Of a stretch of 64,000 nucleotides of DNA, positions 1 through 7,969 are shown piece after piece. Within the stretch, counting starts at the first letter, position 1; every line of letters begins with the position of its first letter. Origin of the DNA: an uncultured Oceanospirillaceae bacterium (GTDB taxonomy: Bacteria > Pseudomonadota > Gammaproteobacteria > Pseudomonadales > Balneatricaceae); the NCBI GenBank assembly GCA_937136055.1, contig CAKZOD010000006.1:62001-126000 (forward strand), written 5' to 3'. Under the pieces are notes generated by a model. The model was not told the DNA's origin. It made no database searches and worked only from the letters and a program-made list of their open reading frames with translations. The position numbers and the translations under genes are program-made.

Positions 1-1759
1 ACTGGTGCAGTTGAGCAAGCCCTAAACGCTCGGGGTTTTCAATGATCATCACACTGGCATTTGGCACATCAACTCCTACTTCAATAACCGTAGTGGCCAC
101 CAGTAAATCGAGCTCATAAGGATTCTCTGCATCACCTTTAAATCTTTGCATAACTTGTGCTTTTTCTGCGCTTTTCATGCGCCCGTGAATTAACCCAATT
201 CTCAACTCTGGCAGTAATTCGGTTAGCTGCTCAGCGGTCACCTCAGCTGCTTGGCACTGCAAAGCTTCAGACTCTTCTATCAAGGTACAAACCCAATATA
301 CTTGTCTTTTTTGGGCACACGCCTCTTTTACTCTGGCAATGACCTCATCACGTCGCTGATCGCTTATAACAACGGTTTTTACCGCAGTTCTTCCCGGGGG
401 CAGCTCGTCTATTACTGAGCAGTCTAAATCAGCATACGCACTCATTGTGAGCGTTCTAGGTATAGGTGTCGCTGTCATTATTAACTGATGAGGACATTTC
501 AGGCCATCTCGCCCTTTTTCTCTCAAACTTAGTCTTTGATGTACACCAAAACGATGCTGCTCATCGATTACGGCGAGCCCTAAATTGTAAAAACGCACCT
601 CATCTTGAAAAAGTGCGTGAGTACCCACTACCACCTTGGCCTCACCACTAGCAACGACTTCTAAGTTTTTCTCTCGCTTTTTTCCTTTGATCTTGCCACT
701 AATCATAGCGACCTTAATTCCCAATGGTTCTAGCCACTGGGTAAAGTTAGTAAAGTGTTGCTCCGCCAGTATTTCAGTCGGCGCCATGATAGTCGCTTGA
801 AAATTATTCTCTACTGCCTGCAAAGCGGCCATAGCAGCAACGACTGTTTTCCCCGAGCCAACATCACCTTGCACAAGGCGCAGCATTGGTACTCCTAACG
901 TTAAATCTTCAGCAACTTCTGCACACACTCTTTGCTGTGCTCCCGTTAAACTAAACGGCAAGCTGGCAAGAAATTGGGCACTCATTTGCTGGGGCCTTTG
1001 AAATACAAATGCTCCTTGAGCATGAATTTTTTTACGTACATTTAGCAGCGTTAAATGATGCGCTAACAACTCTTCAATCACCAAGCGACGCTGTGCAGGA
1101 TGCTTTCCTTCACTCATCGCTTCTATATTGGCATTGGGTGGCGGATTGTGCAGATAACGCAGCGATTCTTTGAGCTCTGGTAAGCGCCACTGCGACCTGA
1201 TTGCTTCAGGCAAAAGCTCAGCCAAACCCTCTTTATCGAGCCAACTTAGCGCTTGAGTCATTAATGAGCGTACACGGTTTTGCTGCAGCCCTTCAGTCAT
1301 TGGATAAACCGGAGTAAGACTCTGCTCCATTGTGTTTGCTAATACTTCATCTAGGGCTTTATATTCTGGGTGAACCATTTCTAGACCGTTCGGCCCTGGG
1401 CGCACTTCTCCAAAGCATCGCAAGGTTTTACCAGTGCTAAGGTTGTTCTTTTGCGAGGCGCTAAAGTGAAAGAATCTAAGTGTTAGGCTGCCAGTGCCAT
1501 CTTGTACGCGGCACAATAGCGTTTTGCGTTTACCAAATTTTATTTCACTGGTTGATACTTCAGCTTCAATAACAACTTCATCGCCAATGCGTAATTCTCG
1601 TATCGATTTAACGCTGGTTCTATCCTGATACCTCAAGGGCAGATGGAACAACAAATCTTGTAGATTTTCTATACCTAGCTTTTCCAGCTTAATTGCCATC
1701 GCAGCCCCAACACCTTTAAGGACTGTGACAGAAGGGATGACAGCTGAATTAACCTTCAT
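1..1759 (-). CDS. recG: ATP-dependent DNA helicase RecG (partial, C-terminus outside window)
   Basis: RecG is a monomeric branch-migrating helicase that regresses stalled forks and processes Holliday junctions. Reading the minus strand from an ATG at 1757-1759 gives about 586 codons open to the window edge. The family is about 690 residues, so roughly the last 100 are missing. Visible motifs are Walker A GDVGSGKT near residue 296, the following MAPTEILAEQH segment, motif II DEQHRFGV, and near the edge the motif VI lead-in ENPERLGLAQLHQ. The N-terminal wedge/OB region precedes them. The start codon overlaps the 3' end of oxyR by 11 bp, so the two are probably co-transcribed; oxyR-recG adjacency is also known in Pseudomonas. 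The call is secure. Confidence 0.96.
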   Translation of the reverse strand, partial: MKVNSAVIPSVTVLKGVGAAMAIKLEKLGIENLQDLLFHLPLRYQDRTSVKSIRELRIGDEVVIEAEVSTSEIKFGKRKTLLCRVQDGTGSLTLRFFHFSASQKNNLSTGKTLRCFGEVRPGPNGLEMVHPEYKALDEVLANTMEQSLTPVYPMTEGLQQNRVRSLMTQALSWLDKEGLAELLPEAIRSQWRLPELKESLRYLHNPPPNANIEAMSEGKHPAQRRLVIEELLAHHLTLLNVRKKIHAQGAFVFQRPQQMSAQFLASLPFSLTGAQQRVCAEVAEDLTLGVPMLRLVQGDVGSGKTVVAAMAALQAVENNFQATIMAPTEILAEQHFTNFTQWLEPLGIKVAMISGKIKGKKREKNLEVVASGEAKVVVGTHALFQDEVRFYNLGLAVIDEQHRFGVHQRLSLREKGRDGLKCPHQLIMTATPIPRTLTMSAYADLDCSVIDELPPGRTAVKTVVISDQRRDEVIARVKEACAQKRQVYWVCTLIEESEALQCQAAEVTAEQLTELLPELRIGLIHGRMKSAEKAQVMQRFKGDAENPYELDLLVATTVIEVGVDVPNASVMIIENPERLGLAQLHQ

Positions 1760-2669
1760 TTTTGACCTCATCCGTCACTGAATAAGCGGCTTTTGATGCT
1801 TGTAGCAAATGATCTATAGCCTTAGTTCTAGGGAAGCTGGCGCGCCACGCCAATGCGATAGTACGGCTTGGAACAGGTGCACTAAAAGGCACTGTGACAA
1901 GAGACTGACTATTACGATTTTGACGAGCGGCAGTGGCAGGAATAACACTACTGCCTAAGCCTGATGCGACCATCATTCTTATTGTTTCTAGCGAACTACC
2001 TTCTGTAGAGTGCTGCTGATTATTCAATGCTTGCTGTAAAGATAGGCAGGATTCCAGTATCTGGTCTCTAAAGCAATGCCCTTCACCTAATAATAGCAGC
2101 TCTGTTTGTGTGAGCGATTGTGCATCAATTGTTTTCTGCTCACTCCAAGGATGCCCCTGATTAAGAAGCATTAAAAACTCCTCTTTATACAAGGGAGTGA
2201 TCACGACATCTGGCTCGTCAAATGGGAGAGCGACTATTACCGCATCTAACTCTGCATTTAACAGCTTAGCACGTAAGTTAACCGTTAAATTTTCTTCTAT
2301 ATAAAGCGGCATTTGTGGCGCTGTTTGGCGCAGTTGATGTACTAATTCTGGAAACAAATAAGGTCCAACTGTGTGGATAGCTCCTACTCTTAACGGGCTA
2401 ATTAGCTGATCCTTATCATTTTTTGCTAGCTCTTTTACTCTATCTGCTTGCAAAAGTGCCTGGCGGGCTTGCTCGATTATCTTATGACCTAGATCTGTCA
2501 CTAACACGCCGTTTTTACGCCGCTCAAAGATCGTGACATCCAATTCTGATTCTAACCTTTTTATAGCCACTGAAAGCGTTGGCTGACTTACAAAACACAC
2601 TTTCGCGGCACGCCCAAAATGCGCAGTATCCGCAAGGGTTACAATGTAGCGTAGCTCGGTTAAAGTCAT
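1749..2669 (-). CDS. oxyR: OxyR, LysR-family peroxide-sensing regulator
   Basis: This 306-residue LysR-type regulator has an N-terminal winged helix-turn-helix (about residues 1-60, with CFVSQPTLS in the recognition region) and a C-terminal sensing domain. The redox cysteines of OxyR are present in GHCFRDQILESC and fall at residues 199 and 208, the same numbering as in E. coli OxyR. Direct peroxide sensing by disulfide formation is therefore expected. It overlaps recG by 11 bp and is divergent from an SDR epimerase. The 134-bp divergent spacer should hold its promoter; I could not assign a convincing OxyR operator there. The family call is very secure, and OxyR itself is supported by the exact cysteine spacing. 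Confidence 0.95.
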   Translation of the reverse strand: MTLTELRYIVTLADTAHFGRAAKVCFVSQPTLSVAIKRLESELDVTIFERRKNGVLVTDLGHKIIEQARQALLQADRVKELAKNDKDQLISPLRVGAIHTVGPYLFPELVHQLRQTAPQMPLYIEENLTVNLRAKLLNAELDAVIVALPFDEPDVVITPLYKEEFLMLLNQGHPWSEQKTIDAQSLTQTELLLLGEGHCFRDQILESCLSLQQALNNQQHSTEGSSLETIRMMVASGLGSSVIPATAARQNRNSQSLVTVPFSAPVPSRTIALAWRASFPRTKAIDHLLQASKAAYSVTDEVKNEG

Positions 2670-2803
2670 ATGTTATTCTCAGTGCTATACACCATTAGCT
2701 TTATTCGCCATAGATAATCAATAGCGCTCTATTTAATGGTCAGATATTATTTTCAATAATCAGTGCTAACTATACTATAACAGAAGGTAAATACCGATAA
2801 GCC

Positions 2804-3670
2804 ATGGATAAACTTAGAATTCTAATCGCAGGTTGCGGAGATGTTGGCAGCGCTCTCGCTCATTGTTTAAAAGATACTCACGATATTTTCGCACTGCGCC
2901 GAAGTGAGCAAGATTACACAAACTCTATCCGCCCCATCAAAGCAGATTTACTCAACCCGAATAGCCTAGCAGTGCTCCCAGACGTTGATATCGTGGTGTA
3001 CTGTTTAGCTCCAAGTTCGCAAGATAAAACGAAGAGCGTCGAGCAAAAGTATCAAGAGACTTATATCGACGGCTTTAAAAACCTGATGAGCGCCCTTCCA
3101 AACACCCCCAAACGCGTTTTCTTTACCTCTAGCACTAGCGTCTACGGGCAAAACAACCACCAATGGGTCAATGAAGAATCAGTCACAGAGCCTGCGAGCA
3201 TCAAAGGTCAGCTGATGCTTAAAGCAGAACAGCAGGTACTCAACGGTGATGCACCAGCTACTGTGGTGCGCTTTAGTGGCATTTACGCTGCTAATCGGAT
3301 TCATTTACTAAACCAAGTGAAGCAAGGCATTTTGCATCCCGCTGAGCCTGTAAGCTATAGCAATAGAATTCATCGAGATGATTGCGCATTGGTTTTGGCG
3401 CATTTGATTAACTTAGTTCACCATAACAAGCCTATCGATACCCTATATCTGGCCTCTGACGACTTACCTATTCCTATTGCGCAAGTTTGCGAGTTTTTAG
3501 CGGCTCAAATCAATAGTAACGCTGCAAATACAGCACCAACAAAGCCAAGAGCTACTGCTAGCAAGCGCTGTGATAACAGCCGCCTCAAAGCTTCGGGGTT
3601 TAGCTTTCAATATCCTGACTTTCGCGCAGGCTATACTGCTATTTTGCAACAACTAGCAACCAATGGGTAA
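2804..3670 (+). CDS. NAD(P)-dependent SDR-type epimerase/reductase (YeeZ-like)
   Basis: The 288-residue protein is an extended short-chain dehydrogenase. The N-terminal Rossmann motif reads IAGCGDVGSALAHCL (about residues 7-21). Next come the SSTSVYG segment (about residues 107-113), where epimerases have the catalytic Ser/Thr and Tyr region, and RFSGIYAANR. The sequence resembles the YeeZ-like NAD-dependent epimerase/dehydratase group, whose substrate is unknown. It has no export signal and should be cytosolic. It stands alone on the plus strand, divergent from oxyR. I cannot name a substrate. Confidence 0.8.
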   Translation: MDKLRILIAGCGDVGSALAHCLKDTHDIFALRRSEQDYTNSIRPIKADLLNPNSLAVLPDVDIVVYCLAPSSQDKTKSVEQKYQETYIDGFKNLMSALPNTPKRVFFTSSTSVYGQNNHQWVNEESVTEPASIKGQLMLKAEQQVLNGDAPATVVRFSGIYAANRIHLLNQVKQGILHPAEPVSYSNRIHRDDCALVLAHLINLVHHNKPIDTLYLASDDLPIPIAQVCEFLAAQINSNAANTAPTKPRATASKRCDNSRLKASGFSFQYPDFRAGYTAILQQLATNG

Positions 3671-3784
3671 TGGCTGATTGCACTTAGCTCTTGGCCAAGT
3701 TGTAGTTAATCTCATTTTATGGCTACAAATGCCTGCAACTTGCTGCTAAAATTGATTTATATCAAATTTTTCAAGGGTTTCATC

Positions 3785-3907
3785 ATGTCTGAACACGATA
3801 AAGATTTTAAAGATTCAACTGGGTTAGGTTGGGTTATCATTAATTTAGCGGCATTTTTGTACGTGACGATGCAAATCCCAATTGCAATTTCAAAATACGT
3901 TTTATAA
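3785..3907 (+). CDS. Small single-span membrane peptide, 40 aa
   Basis: An ATG at 3785 opens a 40-residue frame. Its hydrophilic, Asp/Lys-rich N-terminus (MSEHDKDFKD) is followed by one hydrophobic stretch (about residues 14-35, GLGWVIINLAAFLYVTMQI). The longer in-frame extension back to 3719 is less likely, because a purine-rich AAGGG lies 9 nt before the internal ATG. It ends 2 nt before the MerR regulator gene, so the two are probably translated from one message. I do not recognise the family. The topology looks like a regulatory or stress micropeptide in the inner membrane, but that is inference. Confidence 0.5.
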   Translation: MSEHDKDFKDSTGLGWVIINLAAFLYVTMQIPIAISKYVL

Positions 3908-3909
3908 TA

Positions 3910-4350
3910 ATGCCCGAAACCCCTGCCAGTAGTGTTTCAAGCTCCGATAACACCTTAGTAAAGATTGGTGTTATCGCGAAAAAGACAGGGGTTAGCGTTC
4001 AAGCCTTGCGCTACTATCAGCAACGCGGGCTTATCTCCCCCAAGCAACAACTTCCCTCTGGTTATCGCCTCTTTGAAACCAGCGTCACAGAAAGAATCCT
4101 CTTCATTCAACGTTGCCAAAATATCGGCTTCACCCTCGATGAAATCCTTGAGCTGTTAAATTTGCAGGAAAAATCAGACATTAGTGCGTCTAACGTAAAA
4201 AGCCGTGTCGACAATAAAATGCGTTTAATAAAACAGAAAATCGATGAATTAGAAGCCTTACACGCTTCCCTAGCACAGCTATCTGAGAGCTGTACTGGAG
4301 AAGGTTTGATTGGCGAGTGCCCGATTATTCAAGAGCTTTGGCAATCTTAG
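3910..4350 (+). CDS. MerR-family regulator with metal-type Cys pair
   Basis: The 146-residue protein begins with a MerR winged helix-turn-helix (about residues 17-85; VQALRYYQQRGLI and GYRLF are typical). A long dimerisation helix and a short C-terminal loop follow. The loop carries C128 and C137 in a C-x8-C arrangement ending CPII, as in metal-sensing MerR, ZntR and CueR proteins. The Cys that divalent sensors carry at the start of the dimerisation helix is not present; the aligned stretch is SDISASNVK. By analogy this leans toward a CueR-like or atypical ligand. No metal transporter is nearby. It follows the 40-aa membrane peptide by 2 nt and converges on rpiA. Confidence 0.8.
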   Translation: MPETPASSVSSSDNTLVKIGVIAKKTGVSVQALRYYQQRGLISPKQQLPSGYRLFETSVTERILFIQRCQNIGFTLDEILELLNLQEKSDISASNVKSRVDNKMRLIKQKIDELEALHASLAQLSESCTGEGLIGECPIIQELWQS

Positions 4351-4402
4351 TTTGAGCCTGTTTGTGTGATGTAAACTTACCACCTAAAACAAGCCATTAG
4401 CT

Positions 4403-5092
4403 TTACTTAGCTGTAAATGTTTCAACCCCTTGGCTAGTCGACATAAGCAGTAAGTCAGCATTGCGCTTCGCAAACAAGCCATTCGTCACGACACCCACAA
4501 TACTATTTATTTTCTCTTCAACACCCTTCGCATCTGTTATATCTAGATTATGTACATCAATGATTACATTACCGTTGTCAGTCACTACACCTTGTCTATA
4601 AACAGGCTGCGCATTTAACTTAGCCAACTCTCTTGAAACGTATGAGCGCGCCATTGGAATCACTTCTACAGGTAATGGGAACTCACCTAGAATATCAACC
4701 TGCTTTGTATCATCAACAATACAAACAAACTCTTTGGCAACAGCAGCTACTATTTTTTCACGGGTTAATGCCGCACCACCACCTTTAATCAGATTCAGCC
4801 TTGGATCAAACTCGTCGGCGCCATCAACGTAAACAGCCATCTCATTAACATCATTTAATTCATAAACAGGTACGCCAATCGCCTGTAAACGCTTTGCGGT
4901 TTCTTCCGAGCTTGCTACAGCGCCATCAAATAAATGCTTTATGCCCTCTAACTCATTGATAAACATGTTGGCAGTCGAGCCTGTTCCTACACCTACTATG
5001 CTCTCTTTTTCTAGCTTTGGGGTGATGTATTCAATAGCGGCTTTAGCCACTGCGCTTTTCATTTGATCTTGAGTCATTGCGTTCTGTGTCAT
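4403..5092 (-). CDS. rpiA: Ribose-5-phosphate isomerase A
   Basis: This cytosolic enzyme interconverts ribose-5-phosphate and ribulose-5-phosphate in the pentose phosphate pathway. The 229-residue frame has the family signatures GVGTGSTA (phosphate loop), YVDGADEFD with the catalytic acidic residues, and [11 protein letters not shown] with the catalytic lysine and glutamate region. E. coli RpiA is 219 residues and begins MTQDELKKAV. The internal Met6 here ([10 protein letters not shown], start 5077) matches that and is an equally good start. It lies upstream of ilvA in the divergent orientation, as rpiA/ilvA do in Pseudomonas. Confidence 0.95.
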   Translation of the reverse strand: MTQNAMTQDQMKSAVAKAAIEYITPKLEKESIVGVGTGSTANMFINELEGIKHLFDGAVASSEETAKRLQAIGVPVYELNDVNEMAVYVDGADEFDPRLNLIKGGGAALTREKIVAAVAKEFVCIVDDTKQVDILGEFPLPVEVIPMARSYVSRELAKLNAQPVYRQGVVTDNGNVIIDVHNLDITDAKGVEEKINSIVGVVTNGLFAKRNADLLLMSTSQGVETFTAK

Positions 5093-5165
5093 GTTAGGTG
5101 TCTTTTAGCTAAGTTATATGTGAGGAGCAAAATTATACCCCAATTGATCAATTAGCCTACAGCGC

Positions 5166-5399
5166 TTAATAGCTTATTTTCGTCTTCTTTTTGCATCCCT
5201 TTACGACATGCTTTGTGAATTCATCCAATAATGTTAAATAGCCTATAGACTGCACAATAAAGTGCTTGTAGCATGATTGACCCTTGAGAATATCTGTTTC
5301 TTTAAGAGGCTGCCTTAAAACAACCGCGCTCAATAACTCAACGTTATAAAACGGCACAATACATTCATTTATGACTGTTGCTATATTGCCGCTTTTCAT
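5166..5399 (-). CDS. Hypothetical 77-aa frame in the rpiA/ilvA spacer (doubtful)
   Basis: The 396-bp spacer between rpiA and ilvA contains one 77-residue minus-strand frame starting with ATG at 5399. Only ACGAG, very close to the start, could serve as a ribosome site. The product is mixed in character with a Lys-rich C-terminus (KGCKKKTKI) and no recognisable domain. It would be transcribed in the same direction as rpiA. It may be a genuine small gene or a chance frame in regulatory DNA. Confidence 0.22.
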   Translation of the reverse strand: MKSGNIATVINECIVPFYNVELLSAVVLRQPLKETDILKGQSCYKHFIVQSIGYLTLLDEFTKHVVKGCKKKTKISY

Positions 5400-5488
5400 C
5401 TCGTTTTATCACCGCCCGTTTCGTTTTATGCCACCCTCTTTAAGCGCCTATATTTTTGATTATTTTAACTGACGAAAGATTGACTACC

Positions 5489-7006
5489 ATGCCTAATCCT
5501 TACATAAAAAAAATCCTCAACGCGAGGGTTTATGACGCTGTTTTAGAAACACCATTAGACGAAGCTAAGGTGTTATCTCAGCGTATTGGAAATAAGGTGC
5601 TATTTAAACGGGAAGATTTGCAACCTGTTTATTCGTTCAAAATACGTGGCGCCTATAACAAAATGGCTCAATTGAGTGATGCAGAGCGAAGCGTTGGTGT
5701 GATTACAGCATCGGCCGGTAACCATGCCCAAGGCTTAGCTATGTCCTCAAAAATCATGGGCGTCAAATCTATTATTGTCATGCCAACTATTACGCCGAGT
5801 ATCAAAAGCGATAACGTCATTGCCCTAGGGGGTGAAGTTATCCTACACGGTAACAATTTTGACCAAGCAAAAAAGCATGCTGAAGAGCTTGCTGCAAAGC
5901 ACGGCTACACCTATTGCCCGCCTTTTGATGACCCTGATGTCATTGCAGGTCAAGGCACCATTGCCATGGAAATCATTAAGCAATATAGCGGCCACATAGA
6001 CGCCATCTTTGTACCTGTTGGCGGCGGTGGCCTTATAGCGGGCATTGCGGTTTATATTAAATACCTAAGCCCTGAAACCAAGATCATCGGTGTAGAGTCT
6101 TGCGACTCAGCTTGCTTAAAAGCAGCTTTAGATGCTGGTGAGCGAGTTGTGCTTCCTGAAGTTGGCATCTTTGCTGATGGTGTCGCTGTTGCACAAATAG
6201 GCGAGCATACTTTTGAAGTTGCAAAACAATATGTTGATGATGTCATCACAGTTGAAACAGACGAGATTTGCGCGGCCCTTAAGGATATTTTTGATGACAC
6301 CCGCTCTATCTGTGAGCCCTCGGGCGCGTTAGCTGCCGCGGGACTTAAAAAATACGTTCAACAAAACAAATGCCAAGACCAAACCTTTGTTGCCATTAAC
6401 TCTGGTGCAAACATGAATTTCAGCCGTCTGCGTCATATTGCTGAGCGCACAGATTTGGGTGAAAAACGTGAAGCATTGCTAGCCGCACAAATTCCTGAAA
6501 CACCTGGTAGCTTTCGTCAATTCTGTAAAGCACTTGGTAACCGCAACATCACAGAATTTAATTACCGCTACAGCGACGCTCAAGTTGCTAACATTTTTGT
6601 TGGGGTCACCATCGACCCAAGTAGCGACGAAAAAGAATCTCTTGTTGAAGAGCTAGCCAGCGTCAATATTCCTGTTGAAGATCTATCTGATAACGAAATC
6701 GCCAAAATTCATATTCGTTATATGATTGGAGGGCACAACAATGCTGACAATAAAAATGAGCTAGTTTTTAGATTTGAATTCCCAGAGCGTCCTGGGGCGT
6801 TGATGAAATTCTTAGATACTCTTGGCGGGCGCTGGAACATCTCAATGTTCCACTATCGTAATCACGGTTCAGATTTTGGCCGTGTACTGGTAGCAATGCA
6901 GGCTGAAAATCATGAAAAACCTCAGATAATCAGCTTCTTAGACCAAATTGGCTACAACTATTTAGATGAGTCTGAAAACCCAGCTTTTAAGCTGTTTTTA
7001 GGATAA
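5489..7006 (+). CDS. ilvA: Biosynthetic L-threonine dehydratase
   Basis: IlvA deaminates threonine to 2-oxobutanoate, the first committed step of isoleucine synthesis. The PLP fold carries the Schiff-base lysine in SFKIRGAYN (about residue 51), SAGNHAQG and the glycine loop VGGGGLIAG. The C-terminus has two tandem ACT-like regulatory repeats (from about residue 325, FRQFCKALGNRNITEF and, later, FEFPERPGALMKFL) for isoleucine/valine control. I prefer the ATG at 5489 (MPNPYIKK, 505 aa) over a TTG at 5456, because it matches the family length of about 514 and the usual N-terminus. It is divergent from rpiA and followed by a stem-loop. Confidence 0.95.
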   Translation: MPNPYIKKILNARVYDAVLETPLDEAKVLSQRIGNKVLFKREDLQPVYSFKIRGAYNKMAQLSDAERSVGVITASAGNHAQGLAMSSKIMGVKSIIVMPTITPSIKSDNVIALGGEVILHGNNFDQAKKHAEELAAKHGYTYCPPFDDPDVIAGQGTIAMEIIKQYSGHIDAIFVPVGGGGLIAGIAVYIKYLSPETKIIGVESCDSACLKAALDAGERVVLPEVGIFADGVAVAQIGEHTFEVAKQYVDDVITVETDEICAALKDIFDDTRSICEPSGALAAAGLKKYVQQNKCQDQTFVAINSGANMNFSRLRHIAERTDLGEKREALLAAQIPETPGSFRQFCKALGNRNITEFNYRYSDAQVANIFVGVTIDPSSDEKESLVEELASVNIPVEDLSDNEIAKIHIRYMIGGHNNADNKNELVFRFEFPERPGALMKFLDTLGGRWNISMFHYRNHGSDFGRVLVAMQAENHEKPQIISFLDQIGYNYLDESENPAFKLFLG

Positions 7007-7036
7007 TCTAATAGTAAAAGCACGGTTATTCAAAAC

Positions 7037-7060
7037 GCGCTTAAATCGACGTTTAAGCGC
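7037..7060 (+). terminator. Stem-loop after ilvA
   Basis: A perfect 9-bp stem GCGCTTAAA / TTTAAGCGC with loop TCGACG sits 31 nt after the ilvA stop. No clear U-run follows, so it may be a weak terminator or an mRNA-stabilising hairpin between convergent ilvA and the membrane protein gene. Confidence 0.45.
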
Positions 7061-7115
7061 GCTCAAATCGATCACTTCTCAATAGCAACTAATATCTAGC
7101 TAAAACCACCCTCAT

Positions 7116-7625
7116 TTACCTCTTATCAGGCACTCCGGCCGGAAAATCAAAATCAGGTTTTATAAAAGCTTGTATTGTAAAAATAATCATCGACGTCAAG
7201 CCCCAACCCAAACCAACCACAACGCCTAAATCTAAAATGGCTCTCCAGGGCATAGGAATATACTCAACCAACTGAATAATTAAAAAGATCACTAAGGTGA
7301 GACAACACACGAAAATAATGCGACGACGCTCCGCATCAAAATAACCTAAACAAAATAACGGAGCCAGCATCAAGCGTTTATAGTTTGCGTTATCTTTTAA
7401 ATAACGAAGCCTAGCTGCAACTCTTGGAGAGAAACCTTTCTGAAAGCCTTTATACCCTTCATAGTAAGCCATAAAGCTAATCCAAATCACCATTACTAGC
7501 CAATGCTTAACCTCAAGGTCTACTATATTTATCTGAAGTCCAATTTGTCCTAATCTGACAATTGCGCTTCCTAAAAATAAACAGACTCCCGCAAAGCCCC
7601 AAATTGCTGCTATGTTCCCAAACAC
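7116..7625 (-). CDS. Conserved-looking four-helix membrane protein, function unknown
   Basis: The 169-residue protein has four hydrophobic segments: about residues 6-28, 42-57, 103-124 and 129-153. A basic cytoplasmic-type loop, rich in Arg and Lys, lies between the second and third (about residues 58-102: KGFQKGFSPRVAARLRYL). It has no signal peptidase site and no catalytic motif that I recognise. It is convergent with ilvA and separated by 344 bp from the Lon-like protease gene. Inner-membrane location is inferred from topology; function is unknown. Confidence 0.65.
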   Translation of the reverse strand: MFGNIAAIWGFAGVCLFLGSAIVRLGQIGLQINIVDLEVKHWLVMVIWISFMAYYEGYKGFQKGFSPRVAARLRYLKDNANYKRLMLAPLFCLGYFDAERRRIIFVCCLTLVIFLIIQLVEYIPMPWRAILDLGVVVGLGWGLTSMIIFTIQAFIKPDFDFPAGVPDKR

Positions 7626-7969
7626 TTGTATTACCTAAAAATCGGCTATTATATCAATCGCTCAGAAGCTGTCATATAACACAGATCAAAAAAAGTCAGA
7701 TTGTTGTTTAACTTACTCTTCTTTTTAATTTATTTGTGTTTACTCAATCTCTATACAATGTAGTGATTAATAATCAAAAGTAAAACCAGAGACATGCTGA
7801 GAGATCCTTGAATCAACATGTCTCTTTAATACTGCTAAGAGAAGCCACCCACACAATGCTTTGATATTTTTCTACAAAGTCATCCCTTTTGTATTATCTA
7901 TCGGAACGATTGTTTCACGTGGAGCATTTCATATTTAAATTAAAGACTAGATATAACTCACTAAAACTA
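7626..7969. other. 344-bp intergenic region with a parS-like site
   Basis: No convincing gene is present. The region is AT-rich, lies downstream of the Lon-like gene and upstream of the membrane-protein gene, and carries a degenerate ParB-type sequence at 7911-7926. Confidence 0.6.
7911..7926 (+). promoter_or_regulatory. Degenerate parS-like site
   Basis: TGTTTCACGTGGAGCA matches 14 of 16 positions of the ParB centromere consensus TGTTTCACGTGAAACA. It lies about 10 kb from the perfect site inside rsmB. Origin-proximal parS sites often include weaker copies, so it may bind ParB with lower affinity. Confidence 0.45.

Noticed and set aside
2670..2803. OxyR operator in the oxyR/SDR spacer
   Set aside because: ATAG and CTAT half-sites occur but not with the expected 7-bp spacing.
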